The notes: a model not told the origin generated them from the sequence alone. Shown: positions 35,068 to 49,059, counted from the first letter of the stretch. The stretch is 64,000 nucleotides of DNA from Antedon bifida (GCA_963402885.1 OY727099.1:3956001-4020000), one strand, 5' to 3'. Program-made: numbers and translations.

Positions 35068-36023
35068 TTTTAAGACTCCCGTAATATTCACCGTTCTCTG
35101 GCCAGCAGTGAAGGGTTACCTATAGTGATTGTGTTTGTTAATAATACATGCACATAAACAAATTTCAACCGGTCGATCTGCTGCTTTATTGTGTTTATTC
35201 TTCAATACAAACGTGTTTCCTAGCTCACATCAATATTATAACATCGAATTTTAAGTATTGAATCAGTCACGAAATATAATTATATTTGTTTAGTGTGCAG
35301 TAAGAATTGATGTACAGTCAATAGGATTATATTCAGTATTGTTTACATGTGAATATTGATAGGCTAATTCAATAATATGAGTAATGACCGTGATCAGTGT
35401 CTTTATAACGTGTAACCTTATGAAATGTTGGGGTATGTCTGGAATTGATTAGGCCTACTTGAAACACTTTTAAACAAAATAAGTACAGTTTACAAAAATT
35501 CCAAATCCCCTAAAAAGTTGCCACACTGGATTATCTATTTCATTTTACAATTTTTTTAAATCAAATTCTTGGATCCACGTACGGTTTTGACAGCAATCTT
35601 CGTCCGCTATACATTGTGTGTGTCCTGACACTTTAGGCCTAATAGTGCCTCTTAGCGCTTCACAAGCGGTTGGGATTAATTAAGATCAATGTCTGTTTTT
35701 ATAGTGAGAGACATTATCTTAGACGGTTAGGTGTAATAAGTTAACTATAGTGCTATGAGTTATGGATGGGCATATTAACAGGTTGTCTATTGCCGCAATG
35801 CGAATGGTCTACCTATATGCGAATCGACTAAACGTTTTGTAATCACCTCCATCGTCATCATCGAATAATTTAATTTTCAGTGATAAGAAAAAACTCAATC
35901 ATAAACGTTTATAGGTATTGGATGGATTTTATTCACATTGAGCTAAAACACATCACAGAAAAGACGAATGAAAATATCAAACCGATACAAAAACAATAGT
36001 CGATAGTTAAAATCGTACCACTC
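35068..36023. other. Intergenic spacer between cluster genes 1 and 2
   Basis: No open frame or repeat could be supported. It should hold the promoter of the gene starting at 35067 and the 3' end of the gene stopping at 36024. Confidence 0.4.
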
Positions 36024-38710
36024 TCAAGGTGGAGTATCAGACTTAGATTGTCTTGTTGATTGAGCACTTAGTTTTCTCGACGCTTGTGAAGTAACAGATG
36101 ATGCCCTAGATTTCACTCTAGATCTTAATCTGTTGGACCGACTACTGCCTGGCGGTTCCTGAGGTGGAGATGGGGCAGTTGTGTTTCTACCGGAATTCAC
36201 TTGCTGCTTTTTTCCTTCGTCTGGCTGGGCTATAGTCTCATTCGTTGCTACATCACCCGGGTCATTGGTATCTGGTGTGTTGGGTTCAATATCGGGTGTA
36301 AGCGGTTTATCGTCACATGTATTTGTATCATCTTCTGTTGTTCCATCTGGTTTCGTTGGCTTTTCATCCTCTTTTCCAGAACCGGTTTCTTCCATTTTTA
36401 GATTTTTTTCCGGCATTTGTGTATGCTCATTTTGTTCTTTAACTGGTGTTCCAGGTTTACTTTCTGTTGAAACTGAATTTTTCTCTTGTTCACCTGTATT
36501 TATATTGGGTGTTGTCGGCTTTTCATCTTTAATTGTATCCTCCCTAGCAGGAGACATCTTATCTTCTTCGGTGTCTTCTAAACATTTTGTCTCTTCAGTG
36601 TTGTCTGGCTTCGTTTCATCTTGTGCATTATTATTATTATCTGGTGTTGATGGCTTGCTATTCACATGGTCGTTATTTTCTTTCTTTTCTTGGTCTTCAT
36701 TTGTCTGTGATTCTGAGGGCGTTGGTTTATCGTCTGATTCGCCAGGTTCAGTGTCTAGTTGACCGCTAACCACTTCTGATATTTTCTTATCTCCGTTATC
36801 CATCGGTGTGTTTTCCATCTGTTTAGCTTCTGATGCAATTGCATTCTAATAAAGAAAGTAACAGTATCATGGTAGTTTTTATAATAACATTTTATGTGTG
36901 TAGTATTTTTATAGGATTATCGTATTATTTATTATCAGAGGCGGGTCCAGGGGTACCGATGGGGTCTCTGTTGCGTAAGAGTAAGCTAGAGATACCGGAT
37001 AAAGACTGCTAGCTGCATAATATTTATTCACAGTAGGCCTGCCTGTTTATGGTTTACACTAGATGGTTATTTCAACTTGAATATTGTTTATATTTTCATA
37101 GCACTAACTCTAACTAGTTCGTGGCTTTTTGATGTTAACAAATAATTAAAAAAATAGAGCGAGAATTGATTTATTGGTACAGCAATGGTGACATATCCAG
37201 GGTTTTGAGGTACTCTGTGCTGATATTAACCTAATTTTAAATATATATTTTTCCTTTACTCTTGAGATTTTTTAGTGCTAGAAGTGAAATTGATACCTTG
37301 TCCAAGTTCTCAGAGGTAGGTCTATCTGTTCTCTTCATGAGATGTTGTAGTTCATTTAAAGACTCTTGCACTGCTTGTAGTTGCTGTAATACCGTCACAA
37401 AATGATCTTTCATGGACTGTAGTAGACAAAATAATGTAACAATACATATATATATAGATACATATACAGATTATCTTGGACAGTTTCAATTCGCAACCGT
37501 TATAAACACTATTAATAATAATACTATCACCGTTATGCAGTAGATAAGTGATAGATCAATTTCAATTTACTCAGAGTCCTCTTGAGAAACAAACTCCATA
37601 ACTTACACCAGCTAGTTTCTAAATTATGATTACTTTTTAGATTGTGCATATAAATGTAGAATAACTGTTTTTACATTAATTACTTCTTGCATAGAAGAAG
37701 TCATTACCTATTCATGCATGCAGTGTATACTTATTATTATTTTTTTTAATTAGTACCTATCTTACTTACCGATTTAACGACGGTTGAGAAGAACTCGTAT
37801 GTTCGCTCATCTGGGGGTAATTTCAGAGAATTTTTCTTTTTGTTATCTTCCTATTAATCAAAATATACATAACACATCAGACAAGTAAAATACAAGTATT
37901 GTAGAAATCCGAAGTCCTGAATTCATTAATAATATAACATATGCACAATTTTACAAAGAATAACCATAATATTCTACTCTAAATTTAATTGTATTTATGA
38001 AATATACGTTATTCACCTTAAACACTTCAGTGCCAATCAAAGACTTTTACGTAGCTCTCGAAAAAAAAAATCCGTAATAGCATTAGCTAATATAAACTAT
38101 ACTTATATAAAATAAAATATATGAAATAACTTTCATTAAGAATAAATACCGGTTCTTTGTCTTTTTCTTTGTTTTCTTTTACTTGTTCTTCCTTCTCTTT
38201 AATTTGATTTTTCTTTTCCTTTTCTGCAACATCTTTGTCAGCCTTTTCTACCACATTAGTATCTTCTTTTTCTGCCATATCTTTATCACCCTTTTCTGCC
38301 ACATCTTTATCACCTTTTTCTGCCACATCTTTGTCACCATTTTCTGCCACATTTGTATCTCCTTTTTCCATCACATCTTTTTCGCATTTTTCTACCACAT
38401 CTGTATCACCCTTTTCTGTCACATCTTTACTACTCTTTTCAACCATATGTTCGTCATTATTCTTTCCTTCTGCAACTTTCTCTTCCTTTACAGACTTTTC
38501 TTCATCAGTCTTTTCTGAAATTTCCTCTTTATTACTGTCAGTTACATTTTCGTTGGTACTCTCTGATAGACCTTCTGCTTTCTCATTACCAACATCTCCT
38601 TGCACTTGTTCTATTATGGTAGTTTCTTCTTTATTCTTATTTCCTTCTTCTGTAGAATTCGCTTCCTCCACTTCTCCAGCATTTTTCTGCTCTGAATTAT
38701 TCGTAGACAT
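36024..38710 (-). CDS. Acidic, disordered coiled-coil protein, unrecognised (cluster gene 2)
   Basis: Exons: 38150-38710, 37770-37850, 37297-37416, 36024-36845, all phase 0; 527 residues. Exon 1 is highly charged (Glu/Lys) and holds about ten degenerate 8-residue repeats of the type EKGDKDVA. Exon 2 (LKLPPDERTYEFFSTVVKS) and exon 3 (VLQQLQAVQESLNELQHLMK) are the only ordered-looking parts; exon 3 has coiled-coil heptads. Exon 4 is Pro/Thr/Glu-rich with repeated KPTTP/KPSTP-type motifs and ends in a basic Ser/Arg tail (RSNRLRSRVKSRASS). An in-frame ATG at 38725 would add five residues. The family is not recognised. The strongly biased exons are supported by open frame length (561 and 822 nt) and good splice sites. 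Confidence 0.7.
38225..38440 (-). repeat. 24-bp coding minisatellite
   Basis: The DNA unit encoding roughly EKGDKDVA is repeated about nine times with drift in exon 1 of cluster gene 2. The three central units (38277-38348) are closest to each other. Confidence 0.75.
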
Positions 38711-40882
38711 ATTTTTGCTAAACAAAACTCACCTCGCAGCCATTTTATAAATTTCAGTAATTCATTTCAAAATGATAGGAATAAATTCATTTCAGAAGCC
38801 GGTATTCTTTATATGTCGGCAATAAATTCTTACGCATATTCTATATTCATACACATATTAATTTGTCATTACTTATAAACTTGTAAAAGCTCGCCACCTA
38901 CCGGTCGACAACAAAGACATTCGTATTTGGCTAATAATAATATTTCAATTGAAAACGCCCCCAGTAAACTGTTCAGCGTAAGCATCGTACTTATATTGTA
39001 CCTTTTTTACTATTTGTTAATCTAAATGCTATGTCTATTTTTATACATAGAATATATTATAACGCACTAAATGGAAAATTCACCATTATAAAAGCAGTTA
39101 ACCAACTTATATTTGTTACAAAAATAATAATTGGATGATTTCGAAACCATCTGTAGAATTCTTTCTTATCGATCGGTTACAGTAGTATAATGGTAGCCTT
39201 TTCAGATCAATCCAAAGTATTGAATTTATTGACATTCTTTAAGAAATTATCAACAACAAAACTCAACAATAAGCGTCAGAAAATTACTAATAACAATACT
39301 AATGTAAATAAATATCAATATATTTTGGATTATGGTGTTGAAATTAGTGTTTGTATCGGAGGCGTCATGACAACCGTACTATCCAACATTACTCATCGAT
39401 CTGTCCTGATCATTATACACAATTCCATAAGATTGTTGTAATTATCAGTTTTCCTGTCTCTATATAAAAACAATCCCTTAAACTAGTTACTACTCTAGAG
39501 GCCAATAATAATATACATTTTTTTAGTTAAATGTGCCTTTGAAATATAAAGTTTTGACTCATGCATATGTTTAATAATAGACAGGTCTTATGTCGAATTT
39601 CTGGAGCTTGGAATGATTTTAATTAGAATAAACATTAGTGTTAGCATTGATGATATTACCAAAGCTTGCCTTGATGAATGCAGCAACTGATTATGGATGC
39701 TTTGACTACACTACACTCTCTCCTTCCCTGCCTCCCCATGTTAAGAATTACATACAAATATTACAGAGGGCTTCTTCTCTATGAAGGCGTATCCCCTTAC
39801 TGCGGTTTGGGGGGGTTTTTTTGGCATGGTTGGATTTCCCTTTTTTCATATTAATTTATGTACAGCGCTTAGAGGTTTCACAACATTAGGCGCTATATAA
39901 ATCCAGGATATTACTATTATTATTATTAAATGTAATAAGTTTTTTTTTGTATTATGTTTTTATTTTGTGTCTATTCATTCAACGTGGATACAGTTTGGTG
40001 GAATAATAGCAAAAACTGTTCCAAACTTAAATCAACGGGGTTACCATACAGGTGGTGATTATTGTTTTTGATTTTGATAAAAATGACACAACATAGTTGA
40101 ATGTCGTATTACGGCTCTGATATATGCACACTCGTCATACCATTCTAGAATTATAATATAACGACAAGAAAAATATTAAAACATTGCATACATTTATTTC
40201 CATTTTTATAATTGATATACATGACTATTTTCAAATAACACCCACACGTTATCGAACGTATGCTTACTTTGCATTAAATAAACGTTAGGCTTGAAAACCA
40301 ATTAGACAACTTCAAATTATTTATTAGAAGTCTGTATACGTAGGTTAATATTAATTATGAATATAACAATAACCTTATTATCAGTGTTGGTATAGACCTA
40401 TATATAATATATATTGGCATACTAAGATCAATCAAAATACTATTTAGGATTGGTTTTGTGAAACGCCTTATAGTAAGAATGTTAAAATGACATGACAGAT
40501 TTTTCTTGGACATAGTTATAATCAAGTGATATTACATTGCATTACTCCCTCACGGATCTAAATGTTTTAAGTGGGTTGTATTTAACGAAACGAAATCCAG
40601 TATTAATAATAACACTGATATAATATTTAAAAATAACCAATACAATATACTAGTAAAAATATATAAATATATACGTGCCGCACAACGAAGTATTTGAGAC
40701 AAATCCTTTAAAATGAAAGATTTAAGAATATGGAAAAAATCATTTATAGCTAATTTTTGTGTAGAGTATATTTCCACTCAAAATCCCATAACGTTTATTG
40801 ACCACATTGCATCTGATAATAAGCAAGAAGTGTAGCAAAGTCTCTAAATAATTTCACAATTAATATTCTACCGTCGTTCGTA
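38711..40882. other. Intergenic spacer with LINE tail
   Basis: No gene seen. 39830-39930 resembles a LINE 3' end on the plus strand: TACAGCGCTTAGAGG, then GGCGCTATATAAAT and an ATT-repeat tail. A short open frame at 39190-39441 has no recognisable features. Confidence 0.5.
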
Positions 40883-43800
40883 TTATTTTATTGCGAATAT
40901 CGTGGTGCTATGCGACAGCTCGTCGTCACTAAGTTCTACAATGTTTGATTTTTCATCAGATGTTGGGAAATTCCCATACAGTGCGTGGAACGTAGATGAC
41001 TGTAGCATTCTTTCCGAATAACCACTTCTTGGAGATTTGCTTAAAATGGAGAGAAAGTAAAACAAGATTGATTTGTGAACATTTCAATAATCAACATTGA
41101 GTATATAAGATACAATAGAAGCTTTGACGAAAATACATTTTCTAAAGTTATTATTAATATTATAGGTCTAGTGATATTATCTTTATGTACATTCTTCGAA
41201 AAAAAAACGTTTTCGTCATTGCTTGCTCATTTATTCAATTATTCCAAAAATCATTTGATTTATTTACAGATTTATAGATTTGTATTCGTTCATCTGGTAG
41301 GTCTAAATTATTTAGTATATTAGTTAGAAAATAGAAAGTCTTCTGTGCCTGCAAAAAACTACTAACAAACCTTTTATTTATATCTGAATCATTCCACGTG
41401 CCGTGAATTGCACTTGCAAATCTTGACGAATGAAATGCCCACTCCATCTAAATTGATAACAAAAAAATAATGTGAGTACGATTGCTCGCGGTGTAAACAG
41501 TAGAACACAAAATGCTCGGCGTGTGCACTTCTGTACACACTTATTCCCTGAATGGAAGACGGCGCAAGGATTTTAAATACTGGAAAATCATTAAGCTCTG
41601 TTTACACTATCAAACTATTTTGAAAAAAAACGTGTGATATGTCCAAATATGGTAGTGATATGCCCAACTACGGTAGTCCAACGGAACAAGTGTGAATTGC
41701 TATTGGATTTTTTGCGGTTTTAATAACTCAACTTACATGTCTTCTGCTTGTCTTCATCACTACCATATCTCGGACTTCTTCCAGAGACACTTTTAGTTTG
41801 TCTAATTCATCAACAATGTACTTTATAATATCTTGTGCGTCCTATTTCAATGTACAGCAATGCAGTATAAAATAAAAAAATATATATTGAGTGAAATTTA
41901 TATCTGAAATAATTACACTTTTTAGGCTGATAAGAGATTTGTAAGAGAATTTTCTTTAATTAGAATTAGTAAATGTGGAATTTCTTCATTTATACATTTA
42001 TTTTGAGTTTCTTTCTGGCTCGTTTTATAGTTATTACTAATTTTACAAACGTGTATCTTCATCGAGATACAGCCCACTGATACACCTACCTACACAGTAA
42101 ATTGCCTTTGGATTTATTTTGAGTAGGCTAGTTTTGTTTTTTTTTATCTAAAGATTTTTACTCACGACTATAATAAAAAAAAACAATATGCTGAGTGTGT
42201 ATTTGTTGTGAATAGTATCTACTCTACTACTTTACTAACTATAACGACGACTAAAACACCATATTTTCCTACTTTTGCATTATATTTTTATTATTTTATA
42301 CCACGAACTCGAACATTACAAGCTTATCAATTGTTTCCACAATGCTGAATTGCATTTATTTTTATATAATAATATGTCTCATTAACTTGATATTTGTGTG
42401 GGTAATTGCAAACTCGATCTATTGCTCAGTGAGTACGAAACTGATGGGATTCTTTTATTTTCAATAAGTCGACTATATTCAGGAATAATTTAAATTGCAT
42501 TATTGCTAGACAATAACGTTAATTATCACATATACACTTAAATCGTTAGAATGGAAATAAATTGTGCCTTATTGACTTCAAATAAAAAGCAGTCTAACTT
42601 AACGATTCACTAGACAGAGAGGATCGAGGCATAAACACATAAAAACAATGATTTGCAATGTTATGTAACAGAACTAAAGCTCTGTCTCCACTATCAAACT
42701 TTATGTGACAAAATTGTGCTGTGTCCATATATGGATATCAATACAATTCTGGTAAAAGTTGTTATTCTATGTGTTTTCATTAAAATAAACAAACTAATAT
42801 TTATTTTTTATTTTTTCTATTGTGGCTTGGTAATGTCTTTATATTTTAATATAATTGCATTTGTTAAAATTGTTTTCTTATCTTTTATGCTTTATTTAGA
42901 TGTTATGAATAAATTTGTATTCCATTGTAAATCACACTTATACAATATTTCTTTATTATTATTATTATTGTGTACTTATTGCTGTATTTATTGCATAGAG
43001 GAGGAGAATAAACTGAATAAATAAAGTAATACATTTTGACCAAATTATTATGATTTTGTCTCCGTATTAACCTTTCCCAACTACTTTGACGTGCAATTCA
43101 AATTATTTTATTTTTTTTTATCAATGAACATCAGAAGATGCAATACATTTTCAAGTTCTTTACAGATGAACATAAAATTATAAATATAATTATTTTTCAC
43201 CTTTTCAATATGATTTCCCATCATTGATATCCGGTGGTCTTGCATCTCGTAATTGCTTTCTGGTGTATCATCTCTCTATTGAACAAAAAATATGCAAGAT
43301 ATATACTAAAGATAAATAGCAGACTGTAGACAAAAAAATATTGAGTCTTATCCGCGTATCTCATCAGCGGCAAATATATTCAACTCATAAAACAATCAAC
43401 ATTTCCATTTCATTTTTCATTAATATAGTTTATTAAGTCTGGCCAGTGTATCTTTTTTATACATTATTAGTAATTCATTCATACCTCATAAACAGTTATA
43501 ACAAACTCGATACGGTATAATGATATTTACAAAGAGCTTATATTGTGGGATATCAATTCATTAATATTCAAATAAAGATTACACGTACGTGCAGATGCAT
43601 TCTCAAATTATTATTTATTAAAACTACAAGCATTGTAGACTTATTATTAATTGTAGTGATGATGTTGATTGCCAGGCAATTTCTGACAATGGCTCTAAGA
43701 ATATGGTGATGATGGGGTGGTTGTGATGGTGACGATATTGATAAGAGGCTAATTGGACCTTTATTGGAATTTTATCGGTTAATTTTTTGACTGTTATTAT

Positions 43801-46081
43801 AATATATTTACTACTTTTTTGTACGGTTCGATAGCCATCACAGCTTGTTGCTCTTGAAGACTTTGGATTTGTTTCATAAGTTCTTCAACATTTACTCGTT
43901 CAGCTGCTCTCTGCTTTTTTCTTTTACGCCGCTCCTTTTCGTCCCTTGCATCTAACGTCTACAAAATTACAAAATTATGTTCGTTATGTAGAGTTCTAGT
44001 TAGGGCTAATTATCATACCTTGCATTTTTAGTTGGTGATGTAGACTTCCAATTAATTATAATATTATTATTATTCTTATGCAGACTTCTAAGTGGTATAT
44101 AATATAATGGTTTGCATTTCAGTTGGTGATTTCAAGTCAGGCCTAAATATCATAGTTTGCTTTTATGATTATTTGAGGGCTTCTGCACTACTCATTTAAT
44201 ATGCCCTACTTTTTTTTAGTTGAAACACTAAAGAATGTTATATACATAAACTATATGTTTATAGGCCGACACAATGTTGTTCACCGAATTGCATAGAGCT
44301 GATTACCACATTCAGGAAACAAAGGTATTGTTTGATGGGGCTATGAATTAAAATAATTTCAAAACCGGTGATAAAGTTTGACTAGAAAGCAACCCTAATT
44401 CGATACGTCTGAGAAAGTACCTTACATAACTATTATCTTTATTATAATTGTTTTTTGCTCCTGAGCTTTTCGCATATAAAAACAATTGTATCTGTAAAGT
44501 GGTTTAAATAAAAATGTTTAGTATGGGTTGATGCTTTACAGATAGAAATTGTTACTTCTACGTACGAAACTGATATTTAAAACCTGCGCTCGACATTTTT
44601 TTTATAAAGAAAAGTGCTGAACTATACTACATACCTTTTGTTCATTTTGCTCGAGTACAGCGGGTACAAGACTAGAATAGCGGCCACTGGCAAAAGCAGA
44701 CGATCTCCTGACCCTGTTCTTGTGATACGCCATTGGCCAAACACCAACCGTACCTAAAATAAACTTAAACCTGAGTCCTCAAGAATTTACAAATTAGATG
44801 AAAAAAACAGCTACTTTATAAACAAAAGCAGGCTGTATCGGTAACTCAAAATGAAAACAAAATAAGGTTTAAACAGTGACACTGGCAGATCATTGAATCA
44901 TGTCTAAACGTTAGTAACTCTATCTTCTAATAATTAGACATACATAATATATTTTATTGCGTGTTTACATTGTTATTAGTCTACAATATGAAAAACAATC
45001 GATAAGGTGAACGGCGGTCGATCTGTTGCCTCGACTTATTGGTTGATAGTAATTATGAACAATAATTTGATTGCGTGAAAATGCAAATCATCACGAATAT
45101 CATCATTTTCCACACAGTATCTTATTAATATTTACAATACACATTGTCATAATTCGTGTAACAACTGGGTATTTATGAATTATTTTGTTCGTTTAGTAAT
45201 TTATAAAAAAAAAGGATTATTTTTGGTCACATAACAACAGTTTGTAACAGTATAAAGTCTTTAGGGAAGTTCCGATTTGCGACGACCGACGACCAACCAG
45301 GTCAGGTCAGGTCAGGTCAATCGATGTGTCGTGTGGACTCAGAAACCATCAAACATGTGCACGTTTCAGATATGTATGCACTATTAAAACTTTACAATGC
45401 TTATACAGAAATATATATATGTACATTTTTCAAGATAATTAGTTATGGTGTTAAGTTTTTATATTGTGTTTTAAATTGTATCTATGTTTCTTAAGCTCAG
45501 GAAAACAAATATCATATATGTTATATTATGTGACAATAAATTGAATCTTGAATCTTGAATATATGTTGCTTTCTTCTTTATAGACTAGACTATATTCTTA
45601 TAATATAACATTATTTATATCAACAAATTATCCTTGTTATATTGGAATTCATACGTACGTTATTATAAATTAAATATGTATAAATTTAAATTACTTTTTC
45701 TTTCTGGCTGTTTATTAACTTTATCTGTTTGATTTAACTTTACGCCTCCTTTATTGTATCTTCATTGAGATCCAACCACTGATACCCTACAGCATGTGTC
45801 ATTTGCCTTTTGATTAAATGAACAAACTAATTCATCACATTACAATCAAGATCATTACATCCAACTATCACTAATGATCGTATAATAGGTCCATGGCACC
45901 ATATATTGATAGCATACCGAGAAATTGCATCACGCAGTATTTGAAATAAATTAAGATAAAAGAAAATCTGTAAGGGGGTACAATGCTGGACATATCACTC
46001 TATATGTAAACTTCTACTATCCTCACCTGTGTTAGTAATTGATGGTAAGTGTCCTTTCACTTTCTTTGTCTTATGATCCAT
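40883..46081 (-). CDS. Coiled-coil protein, unrecognised (cluster gene 3)
   Basis: Exons: 46027-46081 (start), 44635-44753, 43815-43958, 43201-43275, 41737-41841, 41371-41447, 40883-41039 (stop TAA). Phases match at every junction and give 243 residues. The order is a basic N-terminus (MDHKTKKVKGHLPSITNTG); WPMAYHKNRVRRSSAFASGR; a basic helix (RKRKKQRAAERVNVEELMKQ) running into a Gln-rich coiled coil; NYEMQDHRISMMGN; a second helix (VDELDKLKVSLEEVRDMVV); MEWAFHSSRFASA; and an acidic tail (IVELSDDELSHS). AYHKNRVRRSSAF recalls AYRNRMLHQSTF of cluster gene 1, and the second helix exon resembles the helix exons of the other two genes. No known family recognised. AATAAA overlaps the stop codon. 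Confidence 0.7.
41592..41680. mobile_element. MITE family 1 left-half copy
   Basis: Left end TAAGCTCTGTTTACACTATC and core AAATATGGTAGTGATATGCC are present; the right arm is missing. Confidence 0.7.
42675..42740. mobile_element. MITE family 1 left fragment
   Basis: AAAGCTCTGTCTCCACTATC and TTTATGTGACAAAATTGTGC match the family's terminal sequence; the copy stops after CCATATATGGATA. Confidence 0.65.
45299..45320. repeat. AGGTC pentanucleotide repeat, four units
   Basis: AGGTCAGGTCAGGTCAGGTC followed by A gives four overlapping AGGTCA sites, the nuclear-receptor half-site, in intron 1 of cluster gene 3. It may be only a short simple repeat. Confidence 0.6.
45340..45560 (+). mobile_element. 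LINE 3' end with TTGAATC tail
   Basis: An AT-rich 3' UTR ends ACAATAAATTGAATCTTGAA plus a further TTGAATC unit. Short tandem tails of this kind are typical of CR1/L2-type retrotransposons. Confidence 0.5.
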
Positions 46082-48839
46082 TTTAGCCCTTTAGGAAAAA
46101 AAATAAATTGCATTAATTATTAGTGTTTAGTTTAGTTATTATTATTATTTTTAGAGTGTAAAATATGTCCTGAACTTAAGCTAACTTTTGTTTTTGTGAA
46201 AAGAGTGACTAAACAACAGATATCAAATAAAGTGGTGTTTATATAAAAGGCAAATCATACAAGGAAAATGACAATGCTGTGGGTATCAGTGGCTGGATCT
46301 CAATGGAGATACAAATAAAATAAGCAAAACGATAAATCAAAACAATAAAATAAAAACAGCCAGGGAGAAATGAACAGCTTTCGAGTAATACCTTAACCCT
46401 TCCTTAGTGCAGTAGAAATCCTGAAACTAAGTTTCTGTCAGTAGGCCTATCTATTCAATTTTGATTGACCAGTTACCCGTATTATAGCGTTTCCTTGACA
46501 ATCTACCAACCTATATATCGTAATGCCACTATTATGCATACAAAACACTGTACAGCGCACATAAAGAATTTAATCATCTCCCAGAGCTCTCTAAATTTGC
46601 ATTGCAATAGGTGATGTGTAATACAATCTTCTCTTTATAAAGCAGCCCAAACCAATTTTAAATTGTCATGTTGAATTGGATGTGCTGACATTATTAAAAT
46701 ATTGCTAAAACGGTTATCAATATTTATTAATAAAAAATTGTAATGATGCATAAATCGATATTCTCGATGAATACTGAATACTGAATACTGAAATGCTTTA
46801 TTTGTCCATCATCATCATAAAATAACAACAGAAATTCTTCTTGAAGATTGACAATTATTAGTACAATAATAAATAGATATACAATATAATATATTATGTA
46901 CACACACATAATTGCACAAAAAAAGTTAAAGAAGCTCCGCCACCACACGACACGTTATGGTGCCATGTTTAGCAACAAAACAATTCAATCTGCAGCGTCG
47001 TTTTGTCATGAATTTTTTTAGGACCAAAAAAATCAACATTATTAGATCCTAAATCAGCTAACAAGGCACGGTTCCGGTCCTGCGCCGGCAAATCCAAGGA
47101 CCAATCGAACGTCAATGCAATGTTCCGTGCCGGAACAGGTGTGAAAGACCCTTTATAACCATGTGTTTGTATTGTTATTTTCTTTCCCTTTGATATTCCA
47201 ATAGTCTATCTAAAAAAGAATCCTTCTATCTTGAAAAGAAGCCCAGCGGGCTTGATTTCTAGATGGGATTCTTTTCGAGATTAATTTTTCAGTCCAAAAT
47301 GGGGGCTTCTTTTCGAGATGACCTTCTTTTCCGGTGTTTTTATGGTCTATAATTGGTACTAACAGCAACGTATTGACAAGATCAATACCTATTTAGTTAC
47401 AGTGTGTTAGACATCTGAATAGTACTTGGATAGTACCGTAGTACACTGCTATTCAAACATGCTTAAGAAATTAGCTCATCGGTATAATTTGATTATACAC
47501 GGTAATAACCAGCTGATTAGCAGTAAATTTAATTCGTTAACGAGAGGCGAGAGTGATGCATGCAGGTTAAAAGTTGTGTGTAGCCTACGATGAGGGTGCT
47601 GTAACAAATTGTAGGCCTACTAGCGAATCCCGGCCTATTAATATCTTATATAATTCTTGCCAATAAGAAATACAGGTTAATTGAAAAAGAAAACAACAAA
47701 AACTTGCTTTACTAGACTATTTTTAAAATCCGTTGGGAAAGGTATCTCATCATTTTCAAGTACGCAAGGAAAACATATAATTCGCGCTGCCTGTGGAGTG
47801 ACGTTAGACAAATTTGAAAAGATTGGCACTCTCAATTTGTCCAGTAAACAAACAATTAAATTAAGAACAAAACAGTTTTACAAAAATAGTAAAATCACTT
47901 TCTGACGAGATTATTATCCAGTGGAGTCTATATTCATTGCGTATTCACACGCGGGTAGGAGACTTTAAAAAAGTGTAACGGCGTGGCCAACAAAGTTATG
48001 TGATGACACAGTTACTTTTGTTTGTTTTTATTTTCGCGCTATATGAAAAAATTATCCACCACCCACACAAAATTTGTTTTGCATTTTTTTTCTCTCGAAT
48101 CACCTGATTTAGGTTCGTAATTATCAAAGAAGGTATGACTGGTATTACAGCAGAATTCTCCAAACTATTTATTCATGTTTTAAAAGCAATCAGTCTCTGA
48201 ATAGGCTACACTAGCAAACTTAAACAAGATTTTGTTTGTTTGTTTGTTTTATTCGGTACTCAATACAACAAAAATACCAGGATGACCCATAAAGCTGAAA
48301 CAGCTTAATTCCAATGGGGTCCTTTAAACAAGCAAGTTAGATAATAATGTGTACATTATAAATGCATATTAATACAATAAACAGAAACATCCATATACAA
48401 AATACAATCATCATCAGCATGGTTAATGCACAATACCAAAGTGCTCATGGATTAAAGATATAGAATTCCTTAATCCATGGTTTGCTCGAGTTTTTAAATT
48501 AAGGATAATTGAAAAATATTTTTATTTGTATAATAACAATATCCTGTATCTATCTAAGTGAAAAATACATACAAATACAAATAAAATCAAACTTATATTG
48601 AAAACAAACCAAAACAATAAATAGATAGTTTATGCTTAAGAGAACTGTGTGACTTGACAATAATAATAATTCTTGTAAATATATAAATAATATCATATAT
48701 AATAAAATAGAATAGTGTTTCTTTATTATGGTTTTTTTTTTCATCAAAAAATGTTTGTTTACTGTTGTTATGTAAGCTTCCGGTTTCTCAAGTACTTTTG
48801 GTCAAAATAAAGGCGATCATCGTCTACGCATGCGTACAA
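46082..48839. other. Divergent intergenic region between cluster gene 3 and the kinesin gene
   Basis: It holds a LINE-like tail in reverse orientation at about 46767-46940 (three ATACTGA units, then GCTTTATTTGTCC); an inverted GC-rich block at about 47067-47142 (GCACGGTTCCGG...CCGTGCCGGAACA); a short stem at 47216-47285 where AAAGAATCC...GGATTCTTTT can pair; and another reverse LINE-like 3' end at about 48240-48345 (TTTATTCGGTACTCAATAC). An open frame at 47681-47905 has no recognisable features. Confidence 0.45.
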
Positions 48840-48917
48840 ATTCCGTTAAATTTTCTATCGCGAAGCACAACAGTGTGTGGAAAATGTGAATTTATTTGCA
48901 AAGATATTATTTATTTT
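48840..48917 (+). other. Probable 5' UTR exon of the kinesin gene
   Basis: Sequence from TTCTATCGCGAAGC to ATTTATTTTG is followed by a strong donor, GTAAGT, and holds no useful start codon. Placement as the first kinesin exon is inferred from position and strand. Confidence 0.45.
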
Positions 48918-49059
48918 GGTAAGTAAAACCATTTGTAGTTGTATATGTTATTTTCATAAACCACCTAGTAAAACTTGCTAACATAATGAATTATTGTCCC
49001 ATATGAATCATCAAAATTTCAACCAACCTCGTCTTCACTCAGTCTCAGTCAGCAGGAGA

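Noticed and set aside
36181-36762. 193-codon plus-strand frame, and similar ones at 38183-38750
   Set aside because: They are shadows of the compositionally biased minus-strand exons of cluster gene 2, which have matching splice sites and phases.
38720-38745. Short upstream exon ATGGCTGCGAG with donor GTGAGT before cluster gene 2
   Set aside because: The only nearby acceptor would make an impossible 15-nt intron; it may be an alternative first exon but nothing links it downstream.
42653-43024. 123-codon hydrophobic plus-strand frame
   Set aside because: It starts inside a MITE fragment in an intron of cluster gene 3 and is Phe/Ile/Leu-rich as expected from AT-rich DNA.
47681-47905. 74-residue basic frame upstream of KIF3B
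   Set aside because: There is no recognised domain, no splice partner and no supporting context.
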